Shown: in pieces, positions 11,910 through 21,264 of the stretch
Position numbering within the stretch: position 1 is the first letter of the stretch
How the letters are laid out: each line of letters begins with the position of its first letter
Translations under genes and position numbers: made by a program
Notes under the pieces: model-generated
What the model was told of the DNA's origin: nothing
Database searches by the model: none
Seen by the model: the letters and a program-made list of their open reading frames with translations, nothing else
Source: Xestospongia bergquistia
Taxonomy: Eukaryota > Porifera > Demospongiae > Haplosclerida > Petrosiidae
Direction of reading: 5' to 3'
NCBI GenBank assembly: GCA_963965975.1
Contig: OZ014411.1
Coordinates: 10,547,501-10,611,500, forward strand
Length of the DNA stretch: 64,000 nt

Positions 11910-12184
11910 TTTTGACTGAACTAGCTAGTACTATACTAGAATTGAATTTTGACTTAAGACATAATATACAGGATTAATATTATATTAGAATTAGAAAGTA
12001 TATACTAAAACAACACTATAGTTTTAAGCAACCTTCATTTTATAAACTATCAATAAAATTTTTCCTATAACTTTAATTCCACGTGAGAAACAACTTGATA
12101 ACTAATGAAGTGTATTAGATGCACTTTTTCACTTTGTAAAGAAAGTGTTCCATCTAACTAACTCTTCTGCAAAGTTTTTCTTTA
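11910..12184. other. 3' flank of GCLC copy A
   Basis: Shared with copies B (26,169-26,445) and C (37,864-38,141). It contains AATAAAAT at about 12,051 as a possible polyadenylation signal. Nothing else recognised. Confidence 0.5.
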
Positions 12185-12431
12185 TGATTTTGAACAAAAT
12201 AGAATTTGAGCATTGGAAAGTGTATATCTATATGGATATATTAGGTCAGCTTGAGAAATGCTCCCAACAAGGCTTTGAATGTCAATGTTTCAGAAAATTT
12301 AATATTTATCAATCTAAAACAAAGTTTCAAAGAAGACTGCATTATTTCATGCAGTGATACAGTAGTAATAAATATGTTGACAGTTTTCATATATAAAAAT
12401 CACCAAACAAATAAAGTATTAATGCCTAACA
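12185..12431 (+). repeat. M repeat, copy 2
   Basis: Second copy of the ~250-bp unit, between GCLC copy A and a structured RNA. Its right edge joins ACATATAACAGTCTTCATT, a joint shared with copies 4 and 6 and different from copies 1, 3, 5 and 7. Confidence 0.8.
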
Positions 12432-12563
12432 GACATATAACAGTCTTCATTACACTGTTATTTCAAACACAATGTAGCTCACAGATGCTAACTAGCGTTA
12501 ATAATATTCATAGGCGACAAACAGCGCGCCCCACAAGAGCATGAAGACAAAATCTGCAGTACA

Positions 12564-12570
12564 TATAAAA
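12564..12570 (+). promoter_or_regulatory. TATA box of structured RNA copy 2
   Basis: TATAAAA with its first base 30 bases before the predicted 5' G at 12,594. The upstream GGCGACAAACAGCGCGCCCC to AAAATCTGCAG segment is conserved in all five copies and is the likely place for a proximal sequence element. Confidence 0.6.
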
Positions 12571-12593
12571 GGAAATGAAAACCAACTTGGATA

Positions 12594-12943
12594 GGTTGTG
12601 TTGTGGGCCAGCGTTCTACAATGCATCAGACCTCTGAGATGGTTACCAGCATACTCTACGGAGTATCCGAAAGGCCGACTAGGATAGGGCTGGTAGTCTC
12701 CCTTTAAACGAGAAGAGGCTGGTGTATTTGTGGTTCCCGGTTCCTGAATGCGACATTCCCTAAGAGCTGGAATCCCGTACGGCTGGTTTTAAGTTAGGGC
12801 GATGCTCCAGCCAGGATTACCTCGCGAAGACGAGGGTTACCAAGCCAGGTGGCGGTCCCAGCTAGCAATAGCAGGGAATCCTGGAGCCTAAGTGGAAGCC
12901 TGAGTGGGTGAGCGAGTAGGAATCGTTTGGGCAACACAACATG
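12594..12943 (+). ncRNA. 350-nt structured RNA candidate, copy 2 (reference)
   Basis: No long ORF; GC-rich; bounded by a TATA box at -30 and a run of nine T. Visible pairings are a terminal stem GUUGUGUUG/CAACACAAC (9 bp), a hairpin AUACUC-UACG-GAGUAU with a UNCG-type tetraloop, an enclosing UACCAGC/GCUGGUA stem extended by GAGA/UCUC, a CCUCG/CGAGG hairpin and a CCAGGAUU/AAUCCUGG stem. The promoter layout resembles type 3 polymerase III genes (U6, RNase P, MRP, 7SK). I looked for the RNase P/MRP CR-I (GAAAGUCC-like), SRP helix 8 GGAAAC/GGAGCA, 7SK, U3 box and telomerase template signatures and saw none. A non-autonomous transposon is less likely because flanks are shared between copies. Confidence 0.65.
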
Positions 12944-12952
12944 TTTTTTTTT
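12944..12952 (+). terminator. T-run terminator of structured RNA copy 2
   Basis: Nine consecutive T directly after the 3' arm of the terminal stem plus ATG. Confidence 0.6.
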
Positions 12953-13107
12953 ATTTTTAATAAATCTTGACTTTATTTAAACTACAAGAAATGTCAATCA
13001 ATCCAAAGTAAAGTTAATGTTAAGTTTTAGTTGTTAAAAGTCAAAATTAAAGGACATATTGGAATTTCCTTTAATGTCAGTTCAACATAACACTAACTAT
13101 ATCATAG

Positions 13108-14318
13108 ATATTTGGTGACAACATCCGTGATGTCTCGCTGACTGAAGATCTTCTCCTTGTGCTATCATCACAACAATGTCAATATTATAGTTTTCAATGG
13201 ATATTGGACAATGTTAGTGTATTAGACACGATAACCTATATTCTCTCTCTCTTTCTAGTGCACTAGCTATAGCTACAGTTAAATTAGGGATATCCTATCA
13301 GTCTAATGATACTACAGTATATACTCCTGGTACATTTCCTAATAGCATTCCTACAACCATTAATATCACTGGTATGTCACATGATTATCACCTGACATTA
13401 TACTACACTATTGTAGAACTTCCACCACTGTTATCTCAAACACAATGTAATTCTGAAGTAGGAGTCCATTTTGGAGGCTCCCCTCATGTTTATATCCATA
13501 ATCCAAAACCTGCTGCATGTAATAAATTAACATTACGCTCTGGACAACTGGTAACTTATACATTTAAGAACCTCATTATTTAATAGACTTGCTAGATTGG
13601 GATTTTAAGTACTGATAATGTAGCTTTCCATCATGATGTTGCATTATTTCATTTTAAAGACTACCAACGTATACTTCATATAAGTGGATGTACCCTCATA
13701 TAACAACCACACCCACCATTCATGCAATTACTCATGTATTTATCATCAGGTGTTATAGATTAACAACAAATGGTTTGACTATTCAATATTTCACTAATTT
13801 TAAAGCACTGAAAACAGAACAAGATACAGAAGTGGTAAAAATAATGATATCATAATTACATCATATTGACATCATTGCCATAGCCACAAGTTTCTAGTCG
13901 AGGACGTATTATTAAAAGAAAGAAACCAGACCCAGTGTATTATGGAGATTTTGTGGTAAAGGGTTAAAAATTAATGATAATTTGTTCTATAATATATAGT
14001 CGGCTATTCAAGACTTGGATCATGAAAATGAATTAGATTTATTATATACTGTTATCACATTACCTGAAGGAGAAGAAACAGTAGCTCAATTGTGTTTTTT
14101 AGATGACAATACAGGAAAAATTACTAAAATTGTACCACTTCCAACTTGGAATCCAGTATGCATCCATCAATTCTTAATTTATATGTCCATTACTTTTATA
14201 GGCTGAATCTAACAGTATTTATTATGAACTGGAATGTCTAATACATGTTGTTGGTAACATCTGTTACTTTTATCGATTGACACGAGAAACTTCATCATTA
14301 ACTGATAACAGTCATTAA
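13108..14318 (+). pseudogene. Unidentified gene U, copy 2
   Basis: Six exon-like blocks with GT/AG borders: 13108-13212 (IFGDNIRDVSLTED...), 13259-13371 (ATVKLGISYQSNDTT...), 13417-13550 (ELPPLLSQTQCNSEV, HFGGSPHVYIHNPKP), about 13660-13836 (PTYTSYKWMYPHITTTP, YRLTTNGLTIQYF), about 13883-13951 (SRGRIIKRKKPDPVYYGDF), 13999-14157 (SAIQDLDHENELDLLYTVI) and a terminal exon 14202-14318 (AESNSIYYELECLIH). A 4-base insertion (AGCT) at the start of the second block throws it out of frame, so this copy is broken. I do not recognise the family. It starts about 165 bases after the RNA, and the order is kept in every unit. Every copy in the window has at least one lesion. Confidence 0.5.
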
Positions 14319-14430
14319 TAAAAAGTTAACCACAGACATATAACAGTCTCATTACAAAGTTAATCACAGATATAATCACAGATATTAATATCTATGATAT
14401 TATTTATTTTGTAATTATGATTCCATGAAT

Positions 14431-15090
14431 CTCTGTGTATGAGAGTATGAGACAACAGATACCCAATAGGAACAAGTCATACCTGCTATAATTAGAGTTG
14501 CAATCATTTATAATATCCTTATATACAGAAAGATATCGATGCAATTCAGGATTCTGATGAGATAAAGAATGCTGACAATTGATGCGTTAACAAATATACC
14601 TCTAGTTTAAATGATTTCCGTTGGTCAGTAGGCAGACCAGCAAACAAGTAATAAAAGATGTGAAAATTTCGTTCCTAATAGGATACAAAAACAAATGTAA
14701 TGTAGTACCAAATTTGGAAGGAAGTCACAGCCAACTACAAACATCTACAGTGTCATGCCAAATATCCTCATGTCCCTGGCGACAAACACGAGACTTTTCT
14801 AAAAGGTATTGTTCTATACCAGCTCTAATAATACGTCCTTGTGATGTAAAAATTAACTGAATAAATTTGCCAAATCGACTGGAGTTGTTGTTAAGACTTG
14901 TTTGTGCATTACCAAATGCTTCAAGTACTGGATTCAACTATTATAACATTAACACAATAACATATAACAAAGATACTTATCATAAATTTTATGATGTTTA
15001 TTAACACATCCATACTTCTCACCTGAATAATCCTGTTTTGAAGTTGTCTTCCAAATTGACTTGATTTACACATGTTCATTAGCTATAATA
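14431..15090 (-). pseudogene. Myosin motor-head fragment
   Basis: Four exons on the minus strand: 15023-15082 (FGRQLQNRIIQ), 14768-14937 ([37 protein letters not shown]), 14600-14674 (ERNFHIFYYLFAGLP) and 14483-14553 (NPELHRYLSVYKD). These match the myosin ATPase head around switch I (NNNSSRFGK) and the ERNFHIFY strand. The exon ending in CRQ is followed by GG where a GT donor is expected, so splicing is probably broken. The fragment sits between a truncated CUB end (14,430) and the upstream flank of the next RNA copy (15,370), and no other copy exists in the window. It is inserted or captured debris. The myosin class cannot be fixed from this part. Confidence 0.85.
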
Positions 15091-15500
15091 AATTATAAAA
15101 ATTCCAACCTTCTCTTTGTTTGCAAATTAAGTTCTATAAATTGAAACTAACAAGGAAATATCAAATACTTTCCCTTGTACATGTTTTGTTAAATGGACAG
15201 GATCATGTGGGACAGATGTGGGTCTCAAAGCACCATTAGATGACATTTAACAAACATGTAACTGTGTGGCTTAAAAGAATTAAACTTGCTACTTAAAAGA
15301 TTGTTTCTTTTTTGTTGTTCCTATAAAATAAATAATGACAAAAATTAATATAATTAGTAGTGTTGTTATAGTTTGCTTAAGCAGGACTAGTTTTATTCTT
15401 GACCTTTAAAAATATAGTTTAATTTTAGTTATTTAAATAGCTTACAGATGCTAACTAGCGTTAATGATATTCATAGGCGACAAACAACGCGCCCCACAAG
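15091..15500. other. Flank between myosin fragment and RNA copy 3
   Basis: Contains a minus-strand open stretch (MSSNGALRPTSVPHDPV, about 15,175-15,250) of unknown meaning. From about 15,371 (TTGCTTAAGCAGGACTAG) the sequence matches the outer flank of inverted RNA copy 1 at 2,640-2,715. Copies 2, 4 and 5 have a different outer flank. Confidence 0.5.
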
Positions 15501-15526
15501 AGCACGAAGATAAAATCTGCAGTACA

Positions 15527-15533
15527 TATAAAA
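15527..15533 (+). promoter_or_regulatory. TATA box of structured RNA copy 3
   Basis: TATAAAA starting 30 bases before 15,557. The following base differs from other copies (AAG instead of GG) without changing the spacing. Confidence 0.6.
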
Positions 15534-15556
15534 AGAAATGAAAACCAACTTGGATA

Positions 15557-15906
15557 GGTTGTGTTGTGGGCCAGCGTTCTGCAATGCATCAGACTTCTGA
15601 GATGGTTACCAGCATACTCTACGGAGTATCCGAAAGGCCGACTAGGATAGGGCTGGTAGTCTCCCTTTAAACGAGAAGAGGCTGGTGTATTTGTGGTTCC
15701 CGGTTCCTGAATGCGACATTCCCTAAGAGCTGGAATCCCGTACGGCTGGTTTTAAGTTAGGGCGATGCTCCAGCCAGGATTACCTCGCGAAGACGAGGGT
15801 TACCAAGCCAGGTGGCGGTCCCAGCTAGCAATAGCAGGGAATCCTGGAGCCTAAGTGGAAGCCTGAGTGGGTGAGCGAGTAGGAATCGTTTGGGCAACAC
15901 AACATG
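15557..15906 (+). ncRNA. 350-nt structured RNA candidate, copy 3
   Basis: Same length as the reference copy. Two substitutions are visible near the 5' end (TTCTGCAATG for TTCTACAATG; AGACTTCTG for AGACCTCTG), both outside the stems I could identify. The gene U copy that follows is 5'-truncated, yet the RNA body is intact. Confidence 0.65.
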
Positions 15907-15916
15907 TTTTTTTTTT
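15907..15916 (+). terminator. T-run terminator of structured RNA copy 3
   Basis: Ten T directly after the terminal stem. Confidence 0.6.
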
Positions 15917-15985
15917 ATTTTTAATAAATCTTGACTTTATTTAAATTACAAGAAATGTCAGTCAATCCAAGGTAAAGTTAATGTT

Positions 15986-16648
15986 GAAGACTACCAACGT
16001 ATACTTCATATAAGTGAATGTACCCTCATGTAACAACCACACCCACCATTCATGCAATTACTCATATATTTATCATCAGATGTTATAGATTAACAACAAA
16101 TGGTTTGACTCTTCAATATTTGACTAATTTCAAAGCACTGAAAACAGAACAAGATACAGAAGTGGTAAAAATAATGATATCATAATTACATCATATTGAC
16201 ATCATTGCCATAGCCACAAATTTCTAGTCGAGGACATATTATTAAAAGAAAGAAACCAGAACCAGTGTATTATGGAGATTTTGTGGTAAAGGGTTAAAAA
16301 TTAATGATAATATGTTCTATAATATATAGTCGGCTATTCAAGACTTGGATCATGAAAATGAATTAGATTTATTATATACTGTTATCACATTACCTGAAGG
16401 AGGAGAAACAGTAGCTCAATTGTGTTTTTTAGATGACAATACAGGAAAAATTACTAAAACTGTACCACTTCCAACTTGGAATCCAGTATGCATCCATCAA
16501 TTCTTAATTTATATGTCCATTACTTTTATAGGCTGAATCTAACAGTATTTATTATGAACTGGAATGTCTAATACATGTTGTTGGTAACATCTGTTACTTT
16601 TATCGATTGACACGAGAAACTTCATCATTAACTGATAACAGTCATTAA
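15986..16648 (+). pseudogene. Unidentified gene U, copy 3 (5'-truncated)
   Basis: Only the 3' half of gene U: the ACTACCAACGTATACTTC block, YRLTTNGLTLQYLTNF, RIIKRKKPEPVYYGDF, DLDHENELDLLYTV and the terminal AESNSIYYELECLIH exon. It is joined to the RNA 3' flank after AAAGTTAATGTT, which deletes the first three exon blocks. Not a complete gene. Confidence 0.5.
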
Positions 16649-16732
16649 TAAAAAGTTAACCACAGACATATAACAGTCTCATTACAAAGTTAATCACAGA
16701 TATTAATATCTATGATATTATTAAGGAGTTAT

Positions 16733-16988
16733 TTATTTTGTAATTATGATTCCATGAAAGCCACGATACTTTGATAGTGTTGTTCCTTTATATTCTATCT
16801 TCATAATAGTACTCGAACTACTAGTGTATTCTGTCTGTCCTTGACTATTACAAATTGCATCAATTTTTGTAGTAAGTCCAGAATAGACAGTTAGGTAGTC
16901 AGAAGTACAGTCTGTAAAGTCAAGATCAGTGTAGAGAAGTCGGAAAGTTGGTTTCTTATTGTTCATGAAAATATAATAGAAACAGTTA
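16733..16988 (-). pseudogene. CUB-domain C-terminal fragment, copy 2
   Basis: Minus-strand open frame equal to the fragment at 493-739, with three extra residues (SSS) in the TEYTS...TIMK loop. It ends in the same GFHGIIITK and stop. It lies tail-to-tail with gene U and is preceded on its strand by the palindrome at 16,991-17,027. Confidence 0.5.
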
Positions 16989-16990
16989 AC

Positions 16991-17027
16991 GGTCTGTGTA
17001 TATTTCCTTGGGTAATATACACAGACC
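16991..17027. repeat. Palindrome before CUB fragment, copy 2 (imperfect)
   Basis: Outer arms GGTCTGTGTATATT/AATATACACAGACC still pair over 14 bp. The centre (TCCTTGGGT) has lost perfect symmetry compared with copy 1. Confidence 0.85.
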
Positions 17028-17068
17028 GCTAAGTGATAGCATTTGGTTTTCATTGACAAGACTGAAGC

Positions 17069-17317
17069 ATGATTTTGAACAAAAGAGAATTTGAGCATTG
17101 GAAAGTGTATATCTATATGGATATATTAGGTCAGCTTGAGAAATGCTCCCAACAAGGCTTCGAATGTCAATGTTTCAGAAAATTTAATATTTATCAATCT
17201 AAAAGAAAGTTTCAAAGAAGACTGCATTATTTCATGCAGTGATACAGTAGTAATAAATATGTTGACAGTTTTCATATATAAAAATCACCAAACAAATAAA
17301 GTATTAATGCCTAACAG
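17069..17317 (+). repeat. M repeat, copy 3
   Basis: ~250-bp unit between the CUB palindrome and an NCKAP1 fragment. Right joint GTTTAATAGTCAATATGACT is shared with copies 1, 5 and 7. Confidence 0.8.
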
Positions 17318-17366
17318 TTTAATAGTCAATATGACTATCTTCATCAGTAACATGATATAGTTCATT

Positions 17367-18063
17367 ATGGCACTAGCCAAAGAAATTGATTGTGAGAAAG
17401 ATTTCCCCAAATCTACAGAAGCAATAATATTATATGTTCTAGTAGATTTAATAAGTGTAATAGATTTGTGTATGTTGCCATATACACAGGGAAAAAAGTC
17501 TATTTACAATGTTTGGAAAACAATATTTATATTAGTTGTATTACTATGCAAATTTACCACTGGATTATAATATTGATGGCTTTTGGATGAAATGTTACAA
17601 CTATACAATAAAAGTGATAAAAATATATGTCACTAATCTTATTATTATAATATTTATGTTAATATTGATATACAAAAATATCCAACTATGTATTATTAAT
17701 GATTTAACAATGTATCATTAATAACCAATGATCATATTATTATTGATATAACATTGTAAAAAGAATATCAATAATACATTGCTTTTCTTTAGTGGTCCTA
17801 CAATTGTATATGTGATGATAATTAATCCAATGATTGAATTATTAATGATATAATATTGTAAAAGCAATACAAATATGCTTTCATTAGTAGTTCTGTGATG
17901 ATAATAATCCAGTGATTGTGTTATCATCATAAAATGATGGAAATTGGTCTATTGTAGTCTCACTATTTGTAATTATGGCTTTATACAATAATATATTATT
18001 GCTTTGCAACTTATTTGAGTTATACAAGCCATATAACTGATATATATATTTGATTATCTTAAT

Positions 18064-18112
<49 letters not shown>

Positions 18113-18390
18113 TACTATCTAACTAGAATATTTTAAAAACACATTTTGTTCTTTCAAAGACAACTTTGTAATTAATAGTTCCATTGTTATTTATGATACT
18201 CATTGAAGATAAAGTTATCATTGACAATTATTTTACTACAAATTTAAGGAGTAAAAATATCATCCAATGTTATTGAGTATTATGTATATTATTATATAAT
18301 TTATAACATATTTAATATGTGTATTGTTTATATCTTAAATAGATATCTAAGAAAAAGGACAAAGAAGTTGATATGGAGACATCATTTTAG
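17367..18390 (+). pseudogene. NCKAP1: NCKAP1 C-terminal fragment, tandem copy 1
   Basis: Two exon-like parts. The first, after CACTAG at 17,376, reads KEIDCEKDFPKSTEA...VLVDL. The last, 18343-18390, reads SKKKDKEVDMETSF and stops. The expected donor after VDL is ATAAGTG, where the related copies at 54.15 and 62.45 kb have GTAAGTG, so this exon can no longer splice normally. The exon carrying LLESFFPYCLLRDGYNSVYK is absent. Known role of intact NCKAP1: scaffold subunit of the WAVE actin-regulatory complex. This copy is a relic. Confidence 0.6.
18045..18108. repeat. AT-rich hairpin with TA run
   Basis: ATATTTGATTA-TCT-TAATCAAATAT followed by a long TA dinucleotide run. It is repeated at about 29,280-29,325 and 41,645-41,710 with different TA lengths. 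Confidence 0.85.
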
Positions 18391-19501
18391 TTCAGTATAT
18401 TCTCTAACTAAAACAGTTTTAATAATAACTTAGTGTGTAGTATTTGAACTAGTTAATATTATAGATTATTACTATAGAATACTATAATATGTATATGAAC
18501 AATGTAATTAGTTTGTGTGTGTATTAAGTGATTTTTTGAGCACATCGTTTCAATTTTGCCATGAAAAAAATAACTTAAACCACATCCTTCTAACACGTGC
18601 ACATAATGTCTAGAATCTGAGAAAAAACCTTATCTCCAATCATTGTATAGCTACTAATATCATTGCATTAATTCTCGTCAAAGTCAATATTGCATGTATA
18701 TGATATACAAGAATATAAAACTGTAAATGTAACTATACACATATACTCTAATATCTGTGCATACAAGAACATTTACAAAAAGATAAAAAAGACTGAACAA
18801 TGTAACAAACATGATTTAAATTTATAATCCAAACTTTGCTACTGTTGAGTGTAATAATCCACTGATTTGACAACAGATATATATATATATGTGTATGTCA
18901 TTTATAATATGAACTCAGATTGTTGTTAATAAAGATGTTTTCAGTGTTCAATATCATTGCACCTGTCAGCTATAGCTACCTAATGATATTTAGATTGCTG
19001 GTGGTTTAAAAGGTTATTAGACTTTATAGAGGCTAACAGAAGATTGCTTTACTCCATTTAGTGAATGACTAGCTTTATAAACATCCCATTGGAACCTTTA
19101 GGACGACCATGACTTCCACTGAAATATTTGTCTATGTTATATGCTTAAGAATACTTCTCAGAAGCTGCAACAAAAAAGAACACTTCTTGAGTGTGACTAG
19201 ATAAAGTAATATACATGCTCAATTACCGGGTTACTGAGAAAACAAAAGATCTGATTAGTAAGAATAGCTCCTGATTGTCCTAATAACTAAGAAACAGCTA
19301 CTCACTAACAAGATTAATTACCAACTCAAAAAGTTATTGCTAATTACCTCAACTTATTGTCAAGTATAGCTTTATACTTCTTTTGAATCTACTGACTTAA
19401 GAGTTAAATTGGACCTACCATTATCATGATAATAATATCATCAAAAATGTTACTTGGTAAAGTCATTTTGCAGACTACATGTTCATACATTTCTTTCTTA
19501 G
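18391..19501. other. Spacer between NCKAP1 and RACK1 fragments, unit 1
   Basis: AT-rich and without coding signal. The first ~300 bases resemble, with divergence, the sequence after the NCKAP1 ends at 54.6 and 57.85 kb (ATTCTCGTCAAAGT-type motif). The rest is shared only with unit 2 (29,609-30,722). Confidence 0.5.
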
Positions 19502-20123
19502 GATGGGATGGCTATGTTATGGGATCTCAATGAAAGCAAACATTTTATACTCTTCATGCATCAGAGATCATTAATGCTTTAGCCTTTAGTCCTAATAGAT
19601 GCTGGCTCTGTGCTGCTACTGGACCCAATGTTAAAGTATGGGTAAGTTCAAAATATGAATATAAAACTATGATTACTTCAATGTCCATTGTGTGATTTCT
19701 CTGAAGTTAAATACACTGCACTGACTCTGAAGAAGACAGTCTATAAAGGTTTCCTATGTATTTACTGAATTATTGAGTATGGAAGTTGGACACTATTTTA
19801 ATACTGATTCCTATACCATAAACATTAAGCATTGAGTATTAAAGTATGTGGTCCGAGGTTCAGACTGTCCCATTGAATGCTTGCAATTAAGACGTCCCGA
19901 CAACTAAATCATACAGGATGTCAAATTAATATCTTTGAAAAACTACATCAACTTATTAATTTTTTTAGGATTTGGAGAGCAAGTCATTAGTTGATGAGAT
20001 CAAACCTGAAGTTTATGGTGGTAGTCTAGAGTGTATGTGTCTTTCCTGGAGGGCTAATGGACAGACCTTGTTTGCGGCTACACAGACAATCTCATTCATG
20101 TCTATGATGTAGAAGTACTTTAA
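19502..20123 (+). pseudogene. RACK1: RACK1 last two exons, copy 1 (dead)
   Basis: Exon 19502-19641 encodes [14 protein letters not shown] and, after a lost base, the NALAFSPN...[12 protein letters not shown] part of a WD repeat. Exon 19969-20123 encodes [18 protein letters not shown] and [12 protein letters not shown]1 is a seven-bladed WD40 scaffold on the 40S ribosome. A 1-base deletion after AAACAT in the first exon and another in the second (GCGGCTACAC for GCTGGCTACAC) destroy the frame. No upstream exons are present. It sits about 1.1 kb upstream of GCLC copy B. Confidence 0.88.
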
Positions 20124-21264
20124 TAGAATCTATTGTTTTGCTTATAAGTTTAAATTGAGATTGTCATAATATGTAATAATTAAAATTAAATTTAGTATAA
20201 TTTAATAAAACTGTATATTAATAACAGGAGTGGTATAGTCTAAAATTGTTATAATTTGACTACTAGTGATGTATCCATCAAATCTTGTTATCACAATTTA
20301 TTGTTTAGTGTCTGAATCATGTTACATCCTCCAGACCGGACCGTAATAATTTATAATTAATTTCTAATTTGTCAATCATCCCACCTACTCTGCATACACT
20401 TAATAAAATTCATTGAAGTTAGTAAATACGTTTTTTGCCGAATAAAGAAGCAACTCAACTGTTATAGTCTATAATTGTCAACGTTTCAATCCACAGGGTA
20501 GAGGTCGTGCATACTGAAGGAGCAGATTCTAATAACAGCATTAAAAAAGGTTATTAAGAAAGAGAGTGTAAAAAAAATTATATTAATTTTAGTTATTTTA
20601 TCTTTAAAAGCTATATTACTAACCTATGGTTATATTCATGATAATCTTACTGTGAAATTGAGAATACAGACCTATTGCTTGAAAGCTATCCTTCATACAT
20701 CAGTGATTTTGTTGTTAGCTATATAAGTGTTCAATACGAAATTAGGTTCTGATAATCTAGGGGTGTTATGGTTTATGAGCTACTTTTTGTTATAGAGGTT
20801 GCATTGCAAGGAGATTCATGGCTATATTTCTATAAAATTTTGTATGATCTATATCATGGGTATCCTATTAAGTAAGGGCATGCAAGGACTCTGTTAAAAT
20901 ATATCAACAGACTCTTATCTGCTAAATTAATGTTGTGATCAGCATAGTAGCATTATAGCTGTCTACATTATATAATATAGTGTATTTATAAATATTAACT
21001 TCACACTATCCTGAAAGAAAGCTGGAAATAAAAACTCTCTGTAGATTTTACTCATTGATGACCTCTTTCCAATATTTTTATCATTTATTACATGAACAAC
21101 CTTGAAAGTCATTTATAAGCATGTACTGGATAGTCCCAGCAGACTATAAGTATTTATCAAAGCAGTTGTGACAATCATGATATGAGACAAAGTAGAAATT
21201 TAGTAAAACTTATAATATCTTTTTTTATTTCTATGTAGTTTGTTCCAACAATAGACTGATAAAA
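20124..21264. other. Spacer between RACK1 fragment and GCLC copy B
   Basis: Non-coding. It would contain the 5' region of GCLC. It is shared with unit 2 (31,351-32,494) with several small indels. No TATA box or other site could be assigned with confidence. Confidence 0.45.

Noticed and set aside
12594..12943. RNase P, RNase MRP, SRP, 7SK, U3 or telomerase RNA as identity of the structured RNA
   Set aside because: Expected conserved motifs were not found by eye. The single GUUAGGG is in the sense, not template, orientation for a TTAGGG telomere. A covariance search could overturn this.
12594..12943. Structured RNA as a MITE because its ends are inverted repeats
   Set aside because: All copies share long flanks from segmental duplication, no target duplication is visible, and the TATA spacing plus T run are better explained by an RNA gene.
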